From Bacteroides sp. 224 (lineage in GTDB: Bacteria > Bacteroidota > Bacteroidia > Bacteroidales > Bacteroidaceae), in contig NZ_QVMK01000013.1 of assembly GCF_010500995.1 (NCBI RefSeq), positions 49,493 to 113,492 on the forward strand: a DNA stretch of 64,000 bases. Reading direction: 5' to 3'. Shown here one piece after another: positions 25,508 to 34,036 of the stretch. A program made the translations under genes and the position numbers. Numbering within the stretch: position 1 is the stretch's first letter; every line of letters begins with the position of its first letter. The notes beneath the pieces are model-generated. The model did not search any database. It was not told the origin of the DNA and saw only the letters and a list, made by a program, of their open reading frames with translations.

Positions 25508-26731
25508 TTATTCTTCTGAGGCATTAAACAAACGCGACAAATCACCAACAATAGGAATAGCACCATATTTCCCTGAGAGATAGTCTTTTTCGAAAGAGGC
25601 ATCATTACGTACTTTATATTCTGCTAATGAATACAAATCGGTTGCTCCGTAGCGATCTTTTTGTGTAAACCATATCTGATCCCGTCTGAACATGTTTGCA
25701 CTTAACAAATTGGTGTCATGGGTAGTGAATATCAATTGAGCATTTTTAGGGTTTGTTTCTTTCGAATTGAATAAAGCTATTATTTTATTGGTAAGAAGTG
25801 GATGCATTTTCGAATCGAATTCGTCAATAATCAGACGTTTACCATTGTCCAGCGCATCAATGATAGGATATGCTAAAGAGAAGTATTTAATAGTTCCTTC
25901 CGATTCATTTTTTTGAAATGGGAAAGAGACTGTTTTCACTTCATTACCTTCTTCATCATATTGTGCATGTTTACTGACAATAGTATTTTCGATCTTTTCA
26001 ATATTCTCAATACCTAAATCAGCATAACGGGAAAATTCAACTATCCGTTGTCGCATTTCAGCGTCATCCAAGTGATCTATTGCCGTATTCCATAATGCTT
26101 TTTCATCATTGGATCCTGAAATAATAGTAGTATCATTCAACCATTTCATAATTTCTACAGCTCTTGGATCATTGAATTGGGCAACAACAGAGAGTAACAA
26201 TGCATTTGCTCTCACCATCCGTTTGCCGGCAACTTCCTTACCTACTGTAAATTTGGGATGAATATCAAAATTATCTTTTTCCCGATAAAACAGCTCAATT
26301 TCTTTGGCTCTCTTTTTATTTGCTTTTTGATAGAGCCATTCTGTGTGCACTAATGAGTTATCTGCTTCAAAACCATATCTATATTGATTTTCTGTATCAC
26401 AGAATATGGCTTCAAAGCAACTTGGTTCTTCGGTTGTAAGGGAATTTAATCGAAAACTCTCAATATTAACACGTTCACCTGCTTGAATATCTTTGGATGA
26501 ATTTATTGCATACCACTTAAAGAACTCGAATGCTTTGATGAAATTGGATTTTCCTGAGGCATTGGCTCCATAGACAACTGCGCTTTTTAACAATGACAGT
26601 CCTGTACTCCCCACACCAAAGATTATTTCTTCAGATGGAACTTGTATCTCCTTCAAAGCTGAGACTGCCAGTGAAAGGGTGGATTGTTCTTTGAAAGAAA
26701 GGAAATTACCTGTTGTAAACTGAATAATCAT
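25508..26731 (-). CDS. rloA: RloA/AbiLi-type AAA+ ATPase
   Basis: The 407-residue ABC/SMC-like ATPase has an N-terminal FTTGNFLSFKEQSTLSL strand, Walker A GANASGKSN (55-63), a Q-loop region, signature-like FQKNESEGTIKYFSLA, Walker B RLIIDEFDSKMH, and the switch THDTNLL. This is the overcoming-lysogenization-defect/RloA group, partner of RloB in AbiL-type phage defence, where ATPase sensing is believed to release the partner's toxicity. It is the first gene of the minus-strand operon rloA-rloB-TOTE. TATATTTG at 26762-26769 on the minus strand is a fitting -7 box about 30 bp upstream of the start. The gene itself is intact. Confidence 0.88.
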   Translation of the reverse strand: MIIQFTTGNFLSFKEQSTLSLAVSALKEIQVPSEEIIFGVGSTGLSLLKSAVVYGANASGKSNFIKAFEFFKWYAINSSKDIQAGERVNIESFRLNSLTTEEPSCFEAIFCDTENQYRYGFEADNSLVHTEWLYQKANKKRAKEIELFYREKDNFDIHPKFTVGKEVAGKRMVRANALLLSVVAQFNDPRAVEIMKWLNDTTIISGSNDEKALWNTAIDHLDDAEMRQRIVEFSRYADLGIENIEKIENTIVSKHAQYDEEGNEVKTVSFPFQKNESEGTIKYFSLAYPIIDALDNGKRLIIDEFDSKMHPLLTNKIIALFNSKETNPKNAQLIFTTHDTNLLSANMFRRDQIWFTQKDRYGATDLYSLAEYKVRNDASFEKDYLSGKYGAIPIVGDLSRLFNASEE

Positions 26732-27151
26732 AATTTAACTCGTTTATTTGAGCATTTATCGCAAATATAACGATTAAACTCTATATATTGGTAGTATAAT
26801 ATGCTTTATTTAAACAAGATTGATTATTTATTTAAAATATTGTCCAATCATGCCTGAAAGTGTTTTGTAAATATTTATATTTGTATTGTGATTTTAAAAT
26901 AGATCTTTTAAATAATTTATTGTGTTACCGCTGTGTTATTAAACTAGCCTAGAAACATGTATTGGATGGCTATTAAGACATTAACATTCAGCCTGTTACA
27001 AAAACGATTCTGAACCCCCAAAATGGCGAAGAACGTTTCCAAGCGAATCGAAAAAAAAAACGCAAGTTGCTAATTTTCAACTTCTTGCTTTTTATAAATT
27101 TGCACCACACTTGCACCTAATTTCAACCCTACTTAACATTAACAAAAAGCC
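26732..27151. other. Divergent intergenic region between rloA and the membrane protein gene
   Basis: This 420-bp AT-rich region has no gene. It carries a minus-strand -7 box TATATTTG (26762-26769) for rloA and a plus-strand TAAATTTG (27095-27102) for the gene at 27152. A small inverted repeat, AAGTTG...CAACTT (27064-27083), sits where the -33 element of the latter would be, so it could be an operator. Confidence 0.45.
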
Positions 27152-28048
27152 ATGAGAAACAAAGAATTAATCCTTAACCCTTATTTTATCATCGGGCTAT
27201 CACTTTTATTGATAAACGATTTCTATTTAAAACAGGCGTTTGGGAATTTCCTTACCGGAAAGTTATCCGACTTCGCAGGGTTACTTATCTTCCCATTATT
27301 TATAGCGACTGTTGCACCACGCTTTAAGAAGTGGGTCGTTCTCATTACCGGCATCGGCTTTATACTTTGGAAACTACCCATAATAACACCTATTATTGAT
27401 TCAATTAACCATGTAACAGGTTGGGGAATATACCGAACTATTGATTATACAGATTATATGGCATTGAGCATATTACCATTAAGCTATTATCTGATCAAAA
27501 CAGAAAAGTGCCAAACTGCTTTTTCTTTTTCATGTATTAAGCACTGTTTCAAATACGCTTTGTTAGGAGTTTCTTTCTTTGCTTTTTGCGCTACAACCTT
27601 GCCCCCTCCCCAACATTTATACAAAATACCCCAAGGCACAGTATATATCGGAAAATCCTACACAATTAAGCTCTCTAAAGATTCTATTATCAACACAATC
27701 AAAAACTTAGGATACAATTGTGATTATCATGATGAATTTATCTATTACAGTAAGTCTCCCTTTCATTATGGAGATTCTGTTGCTCAACTAAGCCAAAGAA
27801 GCTATTATCAAACCGACAATATCATTCAGTACTGGAAAGATGTTAGTGGGAAGGATACCATAGCAAGAGATACCATCGCAAACATTAAATATGATTTGGA
27901 AGTTATCAAACCCAACAAAACAAAGTTAACTATCATAAATGTAACCTTGCCGAAAGAAGGAAATATTCAGGATTGGAAGAAGCTACAGGGTTTGCACAAA
28001 CAATATAAAGAATGGTTGAAGATGAATTTAATTAAGAAAATTGATTAA
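27152..28048 (+). CDS. Hypothetical multi-pass membrane protein
   Basis: This 298-residue protein is not recognised. The first ~155 residues contain about four or five hydrophobic segments (YFIIGLSLLLINDFYL, FAGLLIFPLFIATVAP, WVVLITGIGFILW, YALLGVSFFAFCATTL). The C-terminal ~140 residues are polar and lysine-rich (SYTIKLSKDSIINTIKNLGYNCDYHDEF...), probably one soluble domain outside the membrane. It has its own promoter candidate and no operon partner. It sits just outside the defence operon. Confidence 0.65.
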   Translation: MRNKELILNPYFIIGLSLLLINDFYLKQAFGNFLTGKLSDFAGLLIFPLFIATVAPRFKKWVVLITGIGFILWKLPIITPIIDSINHVTGWGIYRTIDYTDYMALSILPLSYYLIKTEKCQTAFSFSCIKHCFKYALLGVSFFAFCATTLPPPQHLYKIPQGTVYIGKSYTIKLSKDSIINTIKNLGYNCDYHDEFIYYSKSPFHYGDSVAQLSQRSYYQTDNIIQYWKDVSGKDTIARDTIANIKYDLEVIKPNKTKLTIINVTLPKEGNIQDWKKLQGLHKQYKEWLKMNLIKKID

Positions 28049-28094
28049 ATACAAGAAAAGTTAGATTTAATAACCATCTCTACTACAAAAAAAG

Positions 28095-28140
28095 AATCAC
28101 AGAGGCAGTTACCTATGAGCAAAAGTAAGCCTCTGTGATT
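28095..28140 (-). terminator. Terminator of the BtuH-like lipoprotein gene
   Basis: AATCACAGAGGC (28095-28106) and GCCTCTGTGATT (28129-28140) form a perfect 12-bp stem. On the minus strand it is followed by TCTTTTTTTG. It may also stop the plus-strand gene ending at 28048. Confidence 0.8.
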
Positions 28141-28159
28141 CGGCAAACAAAAACCTATT

Positions 28160-29263
28160 CTAATCGATTTTCTCTACGGTAAGGTTGTCTAAGCAAAAAT
28201 AAAGAGATGTATTGGACCAATTTCCGCTTTTATCTGTTGTTTCCAGTTTAAAGAAGATATATTTCACTTCACCCAGCGAAGATAAATCCATCCATTCCCA
28301 TTTATCATTCACAGTCCATTCCGATTCATTAACAGAACGATAATCAGCTAAATAGAATTCAACAGGCTGTTCACTTATATTATTCTCGGCATCAACTCCA
28401 TAAGCTTTCAACTTTAAGTAGTCTCCTTGCTTAAATTTACGAGCCACGCCATTTCCTTTGGTTATGCAATAATAAGGCCATGAATGATTAGAAACATAAG
28501 CCCCCACAGCTTTATAACTGTTTTCATTATCATTTATTTGCACCCAAGTAGTATAATCTTTTTCCTTAAATTCCCCTTTATCAGCACGCATTCCTTCTGC
28601 TGCATAGACTACCAAATAAGGAGTTGACTCTCCTTTCACTCCTCCTTTTGCCATAGATGCAAATTGATTGGTTACAAAGTCTGCCTGTTCGCTGTTGTCA
28701 TTGGAATTACTTACTGTAAATCCATCCCAAGAAGTCCAGCCTCCACCAAAATCCATTGCAGTATGAGAAAAACGGAAGATTTGACTTTTTACATGAGCAT
28801 TTTCTATTTCTCCATCTTTGCCTTTTTCACCTACCTTATACGTATCTACCCAATATTTGCCGCCGGCTGTTGCTATACCATCTGATAAATCAAATTTTGA
28901 TAAATCCAAATGTGTATATGATAATACTTTTACTGTAACCTTAGCACTCTTTAAATAATAGTGAATATCATTTACCACCATACAAACAACCTCATACGTG
29001 CCGGACTTTTCAAAAGTGTATTCCAATACACGCTTGTTTGATATCTGCTTTCCATCAATACTCCATTCATAGACATCTCCCGGTTCTGTTTCTATTTCGG
29101 GGTTAATAGTCAGCAATTCCCCCATTTTCACAACATATCCTCCTTCTGGATTGGGTATTTCAATCACTCCGTGCTTATAAACAGGATCATCATCACTTGA
29201 ACATGAGCTAAACATAAACACTACTGAAACAAATAGCATCAACAACAAATTAATCTTTTTCAT
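28160..29263 (-). CDS. BtuH-like cobalamin-binding surface lipoprotein (PKD + DUF4465)
   Basis: The 367-residue product has a lipoprotein signal ending in FSSC (Cys21). SSDDDP follows, the acidic run typical of surface export in Bacteroides. Residues ~30-110 are a PKD/Ig-like domain (EWSIDGKQISNKRVLEYTFEKSGTYEVVCMV). Residues ~150-367 are DUF4465 (WTSWDGFTVSN, ASMAKGG, KEKDYTTWVQINDNENS, FKLETTDKSGNW). DUF4465 proteins under B12 riboswitches include BtuH, described as surface B12-binding proteins of gut Bacteroidetes. The cobalamin riboswitch directly upstream supports that role. No btuB or btuG is adjacent, so it is a solitary B12-regulated gene. Function is by family and regulation, not by direct evidence. 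Confidence 0.82.
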   Translation of the reverse strand: MKKINLLLMLFVSVVFMFSSCSSDDDPVYKHGVIEIPNPEGGYVVKMGELLTINPEIETEPGDVYEWSIDGKQISNKRVLEYTFEKSGTYEVVCMVVNDIHYYLKSAKVTVKVLSYTHLDLSKFDLSDGIATAGGKYWVDTYKVGEKGKDGEIENAHVKSQIFRFSHTAMDFGGGWTSWDGFTVSNSNDNSEQADFVTNQFASMAKGGVKGESTPYLVVYAAEGMRADKGEFKEKDYTTWVQINDNENSYKAVGAYVSNHSWPYYCITKGNGVARKFKQGDYLKLKAYGVDAENNISEQPVEFYLADYRSVNESEWTVNDKWEWMDLSSLGEVKYIFFKLETTDKSGNWSNTSLYFCLDNLTVEKID

Positions 29264-29411
29264 TTTCCGTATATAATTGGTTCAACATAAATTGCATTTA
29301 CATACATCATCTTTAAACAATCAAAATAGAAACGAAAACGATAAAAAGAATACAGAGCCAATAGCTATTCTTTGCGTTTTCCGACTTTATTTCCCGAAAG
29401 TCAAAAACAAT

Positions 29412-29605
29412 GTATAATCTGGCAGGTCTTCTGACTTATCCTTCTCCTTGTAGCACCTTCCCACTTCTCAAAGAAGCAGTGGCATGAGTTTTCTATAGGA
29501 GATTGGCAGGACTTACAGCAGCGGGTCTGTTCAGGACTTTCACCTGATTCCCTTTTCATCACTTTCCCGAGGTTTAATAGGAGTAGTGACACCAAATCGG
29601 CGGCA
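29412..29605 (-). ncRNA. Cobalamin riboswitch
   Basis: On the minus strand, the region 150-340 bp upstream of the DUF4465 gene has the conserved parts of the B12 riboswitch in order: GGTGTCAC...CTCGGGAA, GGGAATCAGGTGAAAGTCC, CAGACCCGCTGCTGT, and the B12 box GTCAGAAGACCTGCC (near 29421-29436). Binding of adenosylcobalamin is expected to switch expression of the downstream lipoprotein off. Confidence 0.93.
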
Positions 29606-29681
29606 AATATCTGCATTTTTGTTTTATTGGCAAAAAATAAACTAAACTATTTCTATTTAGGTTATTTGTTTTCAGACAATT

Positions 29682-29712
29682 AAAAAAGGCAGCATCTTTT
29701 CGACACTGCCTT
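29682..29712 (-). terminator. Terminator of superoxide dismutase
   Basis: AAGGCAG and CTGCCTT on the minus strand form a stem closed by a short loop and followed by TTTTTTA, about 25 bp past the sod stop codon. Confidence 0.8.
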
Positions 29713-29735
29713 CTTATTATCCAGTCATTATTCTT

Positions 29736-30311
29736 TTAGAATCTTTTTTCAATTACTTTCCAGTCTAACACATCCCAGAATTCTTTTAAATAATCCGGTC
29801 TGCGGTTTTGGTAATCAAGATAGTATGCATGTTCCCATACATCGCATGTCATCAATGGAGCATCTCCACTGCGAAGTGGATTACCAGCATTCGATTCCTG
29901 AGTAATAGCCAATGAGCCATCGGCTTTCTTCACCAACCATGTCCATCCCGATCCGAACAAAGATCCACCCAATTTGGCGAATTGTTCTTTGAATTCATTT
30001 AATGAGCCAAAGTTCTTATTGATAGCTTCTGCCAATGCTCCTTTAGGTTCTTTCGAAGCATTCGGAGATAGAGACTCAAAATAGAATGTATGATTCCATA
30101 CTTGGGCAGCATTATTAAAAATACCACCATCAGCTTCGCGAATCATTGTTTCCAGATCAGCATTTTCGAACTTAGTACCTGGTATCAGGTTATTTAGGTT
30201 GTTTACATACGCTTGGTGGTGTTTTCCCCAATGGAATTCTAATGTTTTTTTACTAATGCTTGGTTCCAATGCATCTAAAGCATAAGGCAATTGAGGTAAT
30301 TCAAATTTCAT
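29736..30311 (-). CDS. sodB: Fe/Mn superoxide dismutase
   Basis: The enzyme dismutates superoxide in the cytosol, which matters for an anaerobe exposed to air. The 191-residue protein has all four metal ligands at H27 (FHWGKHH), H74 (WNHTFYF), D157 and H161 (DVWEHAYY). GGSLFGSGWTWLV is also typical. The length matches the single Fe/Mn (cambialistic) SOD of Bacteroides. It is followed upstream on the same strand by rubredoxin and a MarR regulator, a sensible oxidative-stress neighbourhood. Confidence 0.96.
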   Translation of the reverse strand: MKFELPQLPYALDALEPSISKKTLEFHWGKHHQAYVNNLNNLIPGTKFENADLETMIREADGGIFNNAAQVWNHTFYFESLSPNASKEPKGALAEAINKNFGSLNEFKEQFAKLGGSLFGSGWTWLVKKADGSLAITQESNAGNPLRSGDAPLMTCDVWEHAYYLDYQNRRPDYLKEFWDVLDWKVIEKRF

Positions 30312-30377
30312 GATAAATTTAGTTTTATTTATTCTCGTTTTTAAGTAAATACTATGAGTTATCTTTTCTCGGATTGA

Positions 30378-30542
30378 TTACTCTTCATAAGGAGCAAAAT
30401 CATCTTTACTCACTCCACAAAGTGGACATGTCCAATCATCCGGAATATCCTCAAAAGCTGTTCCCGGAGCTATTCCACTATCCGGATCACCTTTTTCCGG
30501 GTCATAAACATAGTCGCATACAGTGCAAATGTACTTTTTCAT
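30378..30542 (-). CDS. rub: Rubredoxin
   Basis: This short 54-residue gene reads [19 protein letters not shown] at the start and [20 protein letters not shown] at the end. The two CxxC-type knuckles (C6/C9 and C39/C42) bind one iron. Rubredoxin is a one-electron carrier that, in anaerobes, feeds rubrerythrin and superoxide or peroxide reductases. It lies 66 bp upstream of sod on the same strand. Confidence 0.95.
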   Translation of the reverse strand: MKKYICTVCDYVYDPEKGDPDSGIAPGTAFEDIPDDWTCPLCGVSKDDFAPYEE

Positions 30543-30776
30543 GTATCTAAAATTTTAGTTGGTTTATAATAATTTCATCATGATTCACACAATAAAGAGT
30601 ATGTACCCTATAGAGAGCAAATCTATAAGCATAACACTTATGTTTGCATACTTGTTCAAATACAACTTAAAAATAATCACTATTGACTTTACCAACCGCT
30701 GATTTTCAGCTCAAAAAGGATACAAACAACCTAAGAAACAACACTAAAATAAAAGAACGAGCAAGGCTTGAATATA

Positions 30777-31139
30777 TCAAACATCTTTGCTTTTGTCAAC
30801 AATCTCTTTCAGAAGAGTATTTATAGCTTGCCCTTCGGTACCAATATTCGCTATTTTAATTCTCCCTGCCTCTGTTATAGAGAAGTACATTTGTCGCTTG
30901 TCATCCTTTCCGATAGAGCGTTCTATGTATCCTTTATCCTCAGCCGACTTGATGACTTTCGAAGTATTGGAGTTGGTTAATCCCAACGCTTTTGCTATTT
31001 CGCTCGAAGTACATTGTTTTGATTTTAACCCACAAAGAAGCATTCCTTCGTTTAAACTCAATCCATGCTCCTGCTGAAACTTTTCCTCAAAGTCTCTGAT
31101 TACACGATAAATCTCGCGTAGTGTACATAAATTCCGCAT
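30777..31139 (-). CDS. MarR family transcriptional regulator
   Basis: The 120-residue protein has a winged helix: recognition helix TSSEIAKALGLTNSNTSKVIKSAEDKGYIERSIG, wing KDDKRQMYFSITEAGR, and flanking dimerisation helices. MarR proteins often repress efflux or oxidative-stress genes. Being just upstream of rubredoxin and sod on the same strand, it may regulate them, but the 235-bp gap and lack of a visible operator leave this as inference. Confidence 0.85.
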   Translation of the reverse strand: MRNLCTLREIYRVIRDFEEKFQQEHGLSLNEGMLLCGLKSKQCTSSEIAKALGLTNSNTSKVIKSAEDKGYIERSIGKDDKRQMYFSITEAGRIKIANIGTEGQAINTLLKEIVDKSKDV

Positions 31140-31276
31140 AACTCAATTTCTTTAAACTTTAATTTATCAGGAACAAATATAGGAATTAATTTCTGAAAGA
31201 AAATATTTCTAATTTAGATTACTCATACTCTGTGTGTGTCTTTTTGTAGATACGGTTAACTCTGTCTTTTTCTCAT

Positions 31277-31387
31277 CGGCTTGAGAATATTTTCTCAACG
31301 GCTTGAGAACAAATACTTAGCAGCTTGAGAATAAATACTCAAGGGCTTGAGAACAAATACACAACGGCTTAACAAAAAGACACTCAA
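31277..31387. repeat. Five-unit 22-bp tandem array CGGCTTGAGAAnAAATACTCAA
   Basis: Units begin at 31277, 31299, 31321, 31343 and 31365, each 22 bp (the last 23). Consensus: (C/G)GGCTTGAGAA, then AT-rich, then CTCAA. CTTGAG at the front and CTCAA at the back of a unit are inverted, so each unit can form a small hairpin. The last unit has decayed (CGGCTTAACA). Confidence 0.9.
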
Positions 31388-31430
31388 GCGAAGTTTAAAT
31401 CAAACCACTTCATTGGAAAAATAACCATTA

Positions 31431-31453
31431 AAAAAGCCGGAATTAATCCGGCT
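31431..31453 (-). terminator. Terminator of the ECF sigma operon
   Basis: AGCCGGATTAATTCCGGCT followed by TTTTTA on the minus strand lies a few bases beyond the stop codon at 31458. Confidence 0.88.
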
Positions 31454-31457
31454 CTTA

Positions 31458-31928
31458 TTATCTCTTCCCTCTGGGCGGTTGAGGGTTATCTCCCTTATTA
31501 TGTGCGCTTTTTACCAACTCCCGATGAAACCTCATTTCAGCTCTTTGAACTAAATAGATTTTCTTGGGCGAAAGTATTTTTTTAAACCTTTGATAGTATT
31601 CTTTATCTAATTCATCAGATTTAATACGAGCATCATATACTTTCTGCATTATATCATCATACTGTTCATCGGTTGTTTTTTCATCTTTTCCTTTATTGAT
31701 CCACTTCCAGGCTTTATCATTTAAAGCCTTCTTTTTATCTTGAAGTTCGAAGTAAACGGGAAAGAATTTTGCGGCTTCATTTTTGGTTAAATCGGCTTTC
31801 TCTGTAATGAATGCCTGTTGCTTTGCTCTAAATTCTTCAGGAGACAGATGTTGATTTAGCCCATCTCTCGCAATAGCAGCAGATATGCCGGCTGTCAATA
31901 TAAACAGTAGAATAAGTATTCGTTTCAT
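31458..31928 (-). CDS. Small exported helical protein of the ECF sigma operon
   Basis: The 156-residue protein has a signal peptide (MKRILILLFILTAGISAAIA) without a lipobox. The mature part is charged and helical: LSPEEFRAKQQAFITEKADLTKNEAAKFFPVYFELQDKKKALNDK and the later KKILSPKKIYLVQRAEMRFHRELV. The pattern resembles Spy/CpxP-like LTxxQ periplasmic proteins, which sense or buffer envelope stress; this is inference. It is the third gene after an ECF sigma factor and a membrane anti-sigma-like protein, so it may be the periplasmic sensor of that unit. Confidence 0.7.
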   Translation of the reverse strand: MKRILILLFILTAGISAAIARDGLNQHLSPEEFRAKQQAFITEKADLTKNEAAKFFPVYFELQDKKKALNDKAWKWINKGKDEKTTDEQYDDIMQKVYDARIKSDELDKEYYQRFKKILSPKKIYLVQRAEMRFHRELVKSAHNKGDNPQPPRGKR

Positions 31929-31951
31929 TTTATTAAGTCTGTATTAAGTCA

Positions 31952-32332
31952 TTATTCGGCATTCGCATCGGTGAGATAAACATATAAAGAATAGTCATCC
32001 AGCATTGATTGGCTCAATGCATAATCAAGATATTCATCAGAAATAAGCTGTTCTGTTGCGTTTTCTGCAACCGGTGATTCTTTCTGTTCAAAGGGATTCG
32101 GATTATAAGAAGCTACCCTTATAATTAAAGCAGCTCCAATAAACATGGCTGCCATATAAACCCAAGGTTTAAAGCGTTCCCATACTGTTGGTTCCTTATA
32201 TTCAAATTTAGATGATTCGTGTTCAGGAAGCTTATCCATTACTTCTGAAGTAAGCTGCTCAAAGTAATTCTCGGGCACGGTGAATTTATTCTCTGTGCCG
32301 AATCTTTTTAATAATTTATCTTCCTCTTTCAT
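31952..32332 (-). CDS. Single-pass membrane protein, probable anti-sigma factor
   Basis: The 126-residue protein has a cytosolic N-terminus with FGTENKFTVPENYFEQLTSEVMDKLPE (a motif common in Bacteroidetes sigma-operon proteins), one transmembrane segment at ~70-90 (WVYMAAMFIGAALIIRVAS), and a short acidic periplasmic tail. Its place directly after an ECF sigma gene suggests it binds and holds that sigma factor. No zinc ZAS motif is seen. Confidence 0.7.
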   Translation of the reverse strand: MKEEDKLLKRFGTENKFTVPENYFEQLTSEVMDKLPEHESSKFEYKEPTVWERFKPWVYMAAMFIGAALIIRVASYNPNPFEQKESPVAENATEQLISDEYLDYALSQSMLDDYSLYVYLTDANAE

Positions 32333-32379
32333 AAGCTTTCTCCTCTCTTTAAACTTAGACGATTATAAAGTCAAAAGGT

Positions 32380-32940
32380 TTAATCGTGTTCTTCTACAAA
32401 TTTCTCGATCTTTTTCACTGCATGATGATAAGATGATTTGAGAGCACCGACTGATGTTCCAAAAATCTCCGACATCTCTTCATATTTCATTTCCTGATAA
32501 TACTTCAGGTTGAAAACCATACGTTGTTTTTCCGGTAAAGTTAACAATGCCTTTTGAAGTAAAAGATCTGCTTTATCTCCCGAGAAATAAGTGTCACTTT
32601 CTAATTTCTGAATAATAGAAGCTTCCGGATCATCAATAGGAACATTATTGGTTGCACGCTGTTTACTCAGAAAGGTAAGACACTCATTCAATGCTATCCG
32701 ATAAAGCCAAGTAGAGATTTTTGCATCTCCCCTGAAATAATCAATATTAAGCCAGGCTTTGATAAAAGCATTCTGCAATATATCGTTAGCATCATCATGA
32801 GATAGTACTAACCGACGGATTTGCCAATATAACTGCTCGCTGTATTCGCAAACAATCATCTCAAATCCTTTTCTCACAGATTCTTTATCCTGGAGTAAAG
32901 AGATTACTTTCTGTTCATTAAAAGATGGTTTCTGACTCAC
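32380..32940 (-). CDS. ECF RNA polymerase sigma-70 factor
   Basis: Start taken at GTG 32940 (VSQKPSFNEQ), with GGGAGA 11 bp upstream. A longer frame would start with TTG at 32982, but that TTG is itself the end of the promoter -7 box, so it cannot be in the mRNA. The ~186-residue protein has region 2 (MIVCEYSEQLYWQIRRLVLSHDDANDILQNAFIKAWLNIDYFRGDAKISTWLYRIALNECL) and region 4 (LPEKQRMVFNLKYYQEMKYEEMSEIFGTSVGALKSSYHHAVKKIEKF). It heads an operon with an anti-sigma-like protein and a small periplasmic protein, typical of an envelope-stress unit. Confidence 0.88.
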   Translation of the reverse strand: MSQKPSFNEQKVISLLQDKESVRKGFEMIVCEYSEQLYWQIRRLVLSHDDANDILQNAFIKAWLNIDYFRGDAKISTWLYRIALNECLTFLSKQRATNNVPIDDPEASIIQKLESDTYFSGDKADLLLQKALLTLPEKQRMVFNLKYYQEMKYEEMSEIFGTSVGALKSSYHHAVKKIEKFVEEHD

Positions 32941-32979
32941 TTCTATTCTAATCTCCCGACATAATTGCCTAAAGTTCCA

Positions 32980-33011
32980 CAAATATAAAAGGATATCTTT
33001 TACTGAACAAA
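32980..33011 (-). promoter_or_regulatory. Promoter of the ECF sigma operon
   Basis: On the minus strand, TTTG (33008-33011) and TATATTTG (32980-32987) are separated by 20 bp, a near-perfect Bacteroidetes housekeeping promoter. This decides the downstream start codon of the sigma gene. Confidence 0.8.
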
Positions 33012-33036
33012 GATTCCGCTAAAATTAAACTGACTT

Positions 33037-33951
33037 TTAAACATTTAAACAAAGAGATTCTTTAGCCAGAATTGTATTAGGAAAAACAGCCTGTGCCTCT
33101 TTTAATAATACGCTTTCACTCTCATACCGAGCAGAGAAATGCCCGATTACAAGTTTCTTCACTTCCGCCAACAAAGCAATACGTCCGGCCTGTTCGGCTG
33201 TAGTATGAAATGTTTCTTTCGCCCGGTGCTGCTCGCTTTGCGAAAAGGTTGCTTCATGAAAAAGTAAGTCTACTCCTTTTATTTGTTCAATCACTTTCTC
33301 ATGATAAATGGTATCTGAGCAATAAGCATACCGACGTATCGGCTCTGATGGACGTGTTAAACGGGAGTTGGGAATTACTTCGCCGTCAGGATTGATATAA
33401 TCTGCTCCATTCTTTATCCTGTTTAACTCATAAACAGGAACCTCGTAGAAGTCAACCATATCACGAATGATATGTTTAGGACGGGGAGATTCTTCGAACA
33501 GGAATCCACAACAGGGAATCCGATGACGCAATGGTATGGTTGTTATCGCTACGGAACGGTCGGCATATATCTGCGTTGGTTTATCGGTATCAAATTCGCG
33601 AAAAAACACAGTATAAGGAAGTCTATTACAGAAGAAATCCAACATCGGCCGAAATAGTTTCTCTGTGCCTTGTGGAGAATGAATATATAGATCTGCGGTT
33701 CGACCAAGTAAACCAAAAGTAGAGATAAGCCCCAATAAACCAAAGCAATGATCGCCGTGGAGGTGAGAAATGAATATATGATTTAAACGGGAGAACTTCA
33801 AGCGAGACTTGCGCAGTTGCATTTGTGCTCCTTCTCCACAATCAATCATGAAAAGCTTTTCGCGTATATTCACCACTTGCGAAGTTGCAAAATGGCGAGT
33901 TGTAGGAAGGGCAGAACCGCAACCCAGTATGTGTAATTCAAATTTCTCCAT
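33037..33951 (-). CDS. rnz: Ribonuclease Z
   Basis: RNase Z cuts the 3' trailer from tRNA precursors. This suits a genome where CCA is not encoded, as in the tRNA-Lys of this window. The 304-residue metallo-beta-lactamase-fold enzyme has the zinc motif ISHLHGDHCFG (~60-70), the early LGCGSALPT, CSDTIYHEKV and the late IGHFSARY. Length is the normal short (bacterial) form. Confidence 0.95.
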   Translation of the reverse strand: MEKFELHILGCGSALPTTRHFATSQVVNIREKLFMIDCGEGAQMQLRKSRLKFSRLNHIFISHLHGDHCFGLLGLISTFGLLGRTADLYIHSPQGTEKLFRPMLDFFCNRLPYTVFFREFDTDKPTQIYADRSVAITTIPLRHRIPCCGFLFEESPRPKHIIRDMVDFYEVPVYELNRIKNGADYINPDGEVIPNSRLTRPSEPIRRYAYCSDTIYHEKVIEQIKGVDLLFHEATFSQSEQHRAKETFHTTAEQAGRIALLAEVKKLVIGHFSARYESESVLLKEAQAVFPNTILAKESLCLNV

Positions 33952-33980
33952 AGAGCAAAGGTAAAAAAAGAAGTTAGAAT

Positions 33981-34012
33981 AAAAAAAGGAGCGCTCAAAA
34001 GCACTCCTTTTT
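33981..34012 (-). terminator. Terminator of rpsA
   Basis: On the minus strand, GGAGTGC-TTTTGA-GCGCTCC is followed by TTTTTTT about 25 bp beyond the rpsA stop codon. Confidence 0.85.
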
Positions 34013-34036
34013 CATATTATTCAAGAAAATAATTTC

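Larger units (their letters stand above)
31140..31457. other. Intergenic region with tandem 22-bp array
   Basis: These 318 bp between the MarR gene and the next minus-strand operon hold no gene. They contain the five-unit CGGCTTGAGA array and a terminator (both listed), plus AT-rich sequence likely to include the MarR promoter. Confidence 0.7.

Noticed and set aside
31277..31387. 22-bp arrays as CRISPR
   Set aside because: There is no alternation of identical repeats and unique spacers, the units are too short and abut each other, and no cas genes are present.
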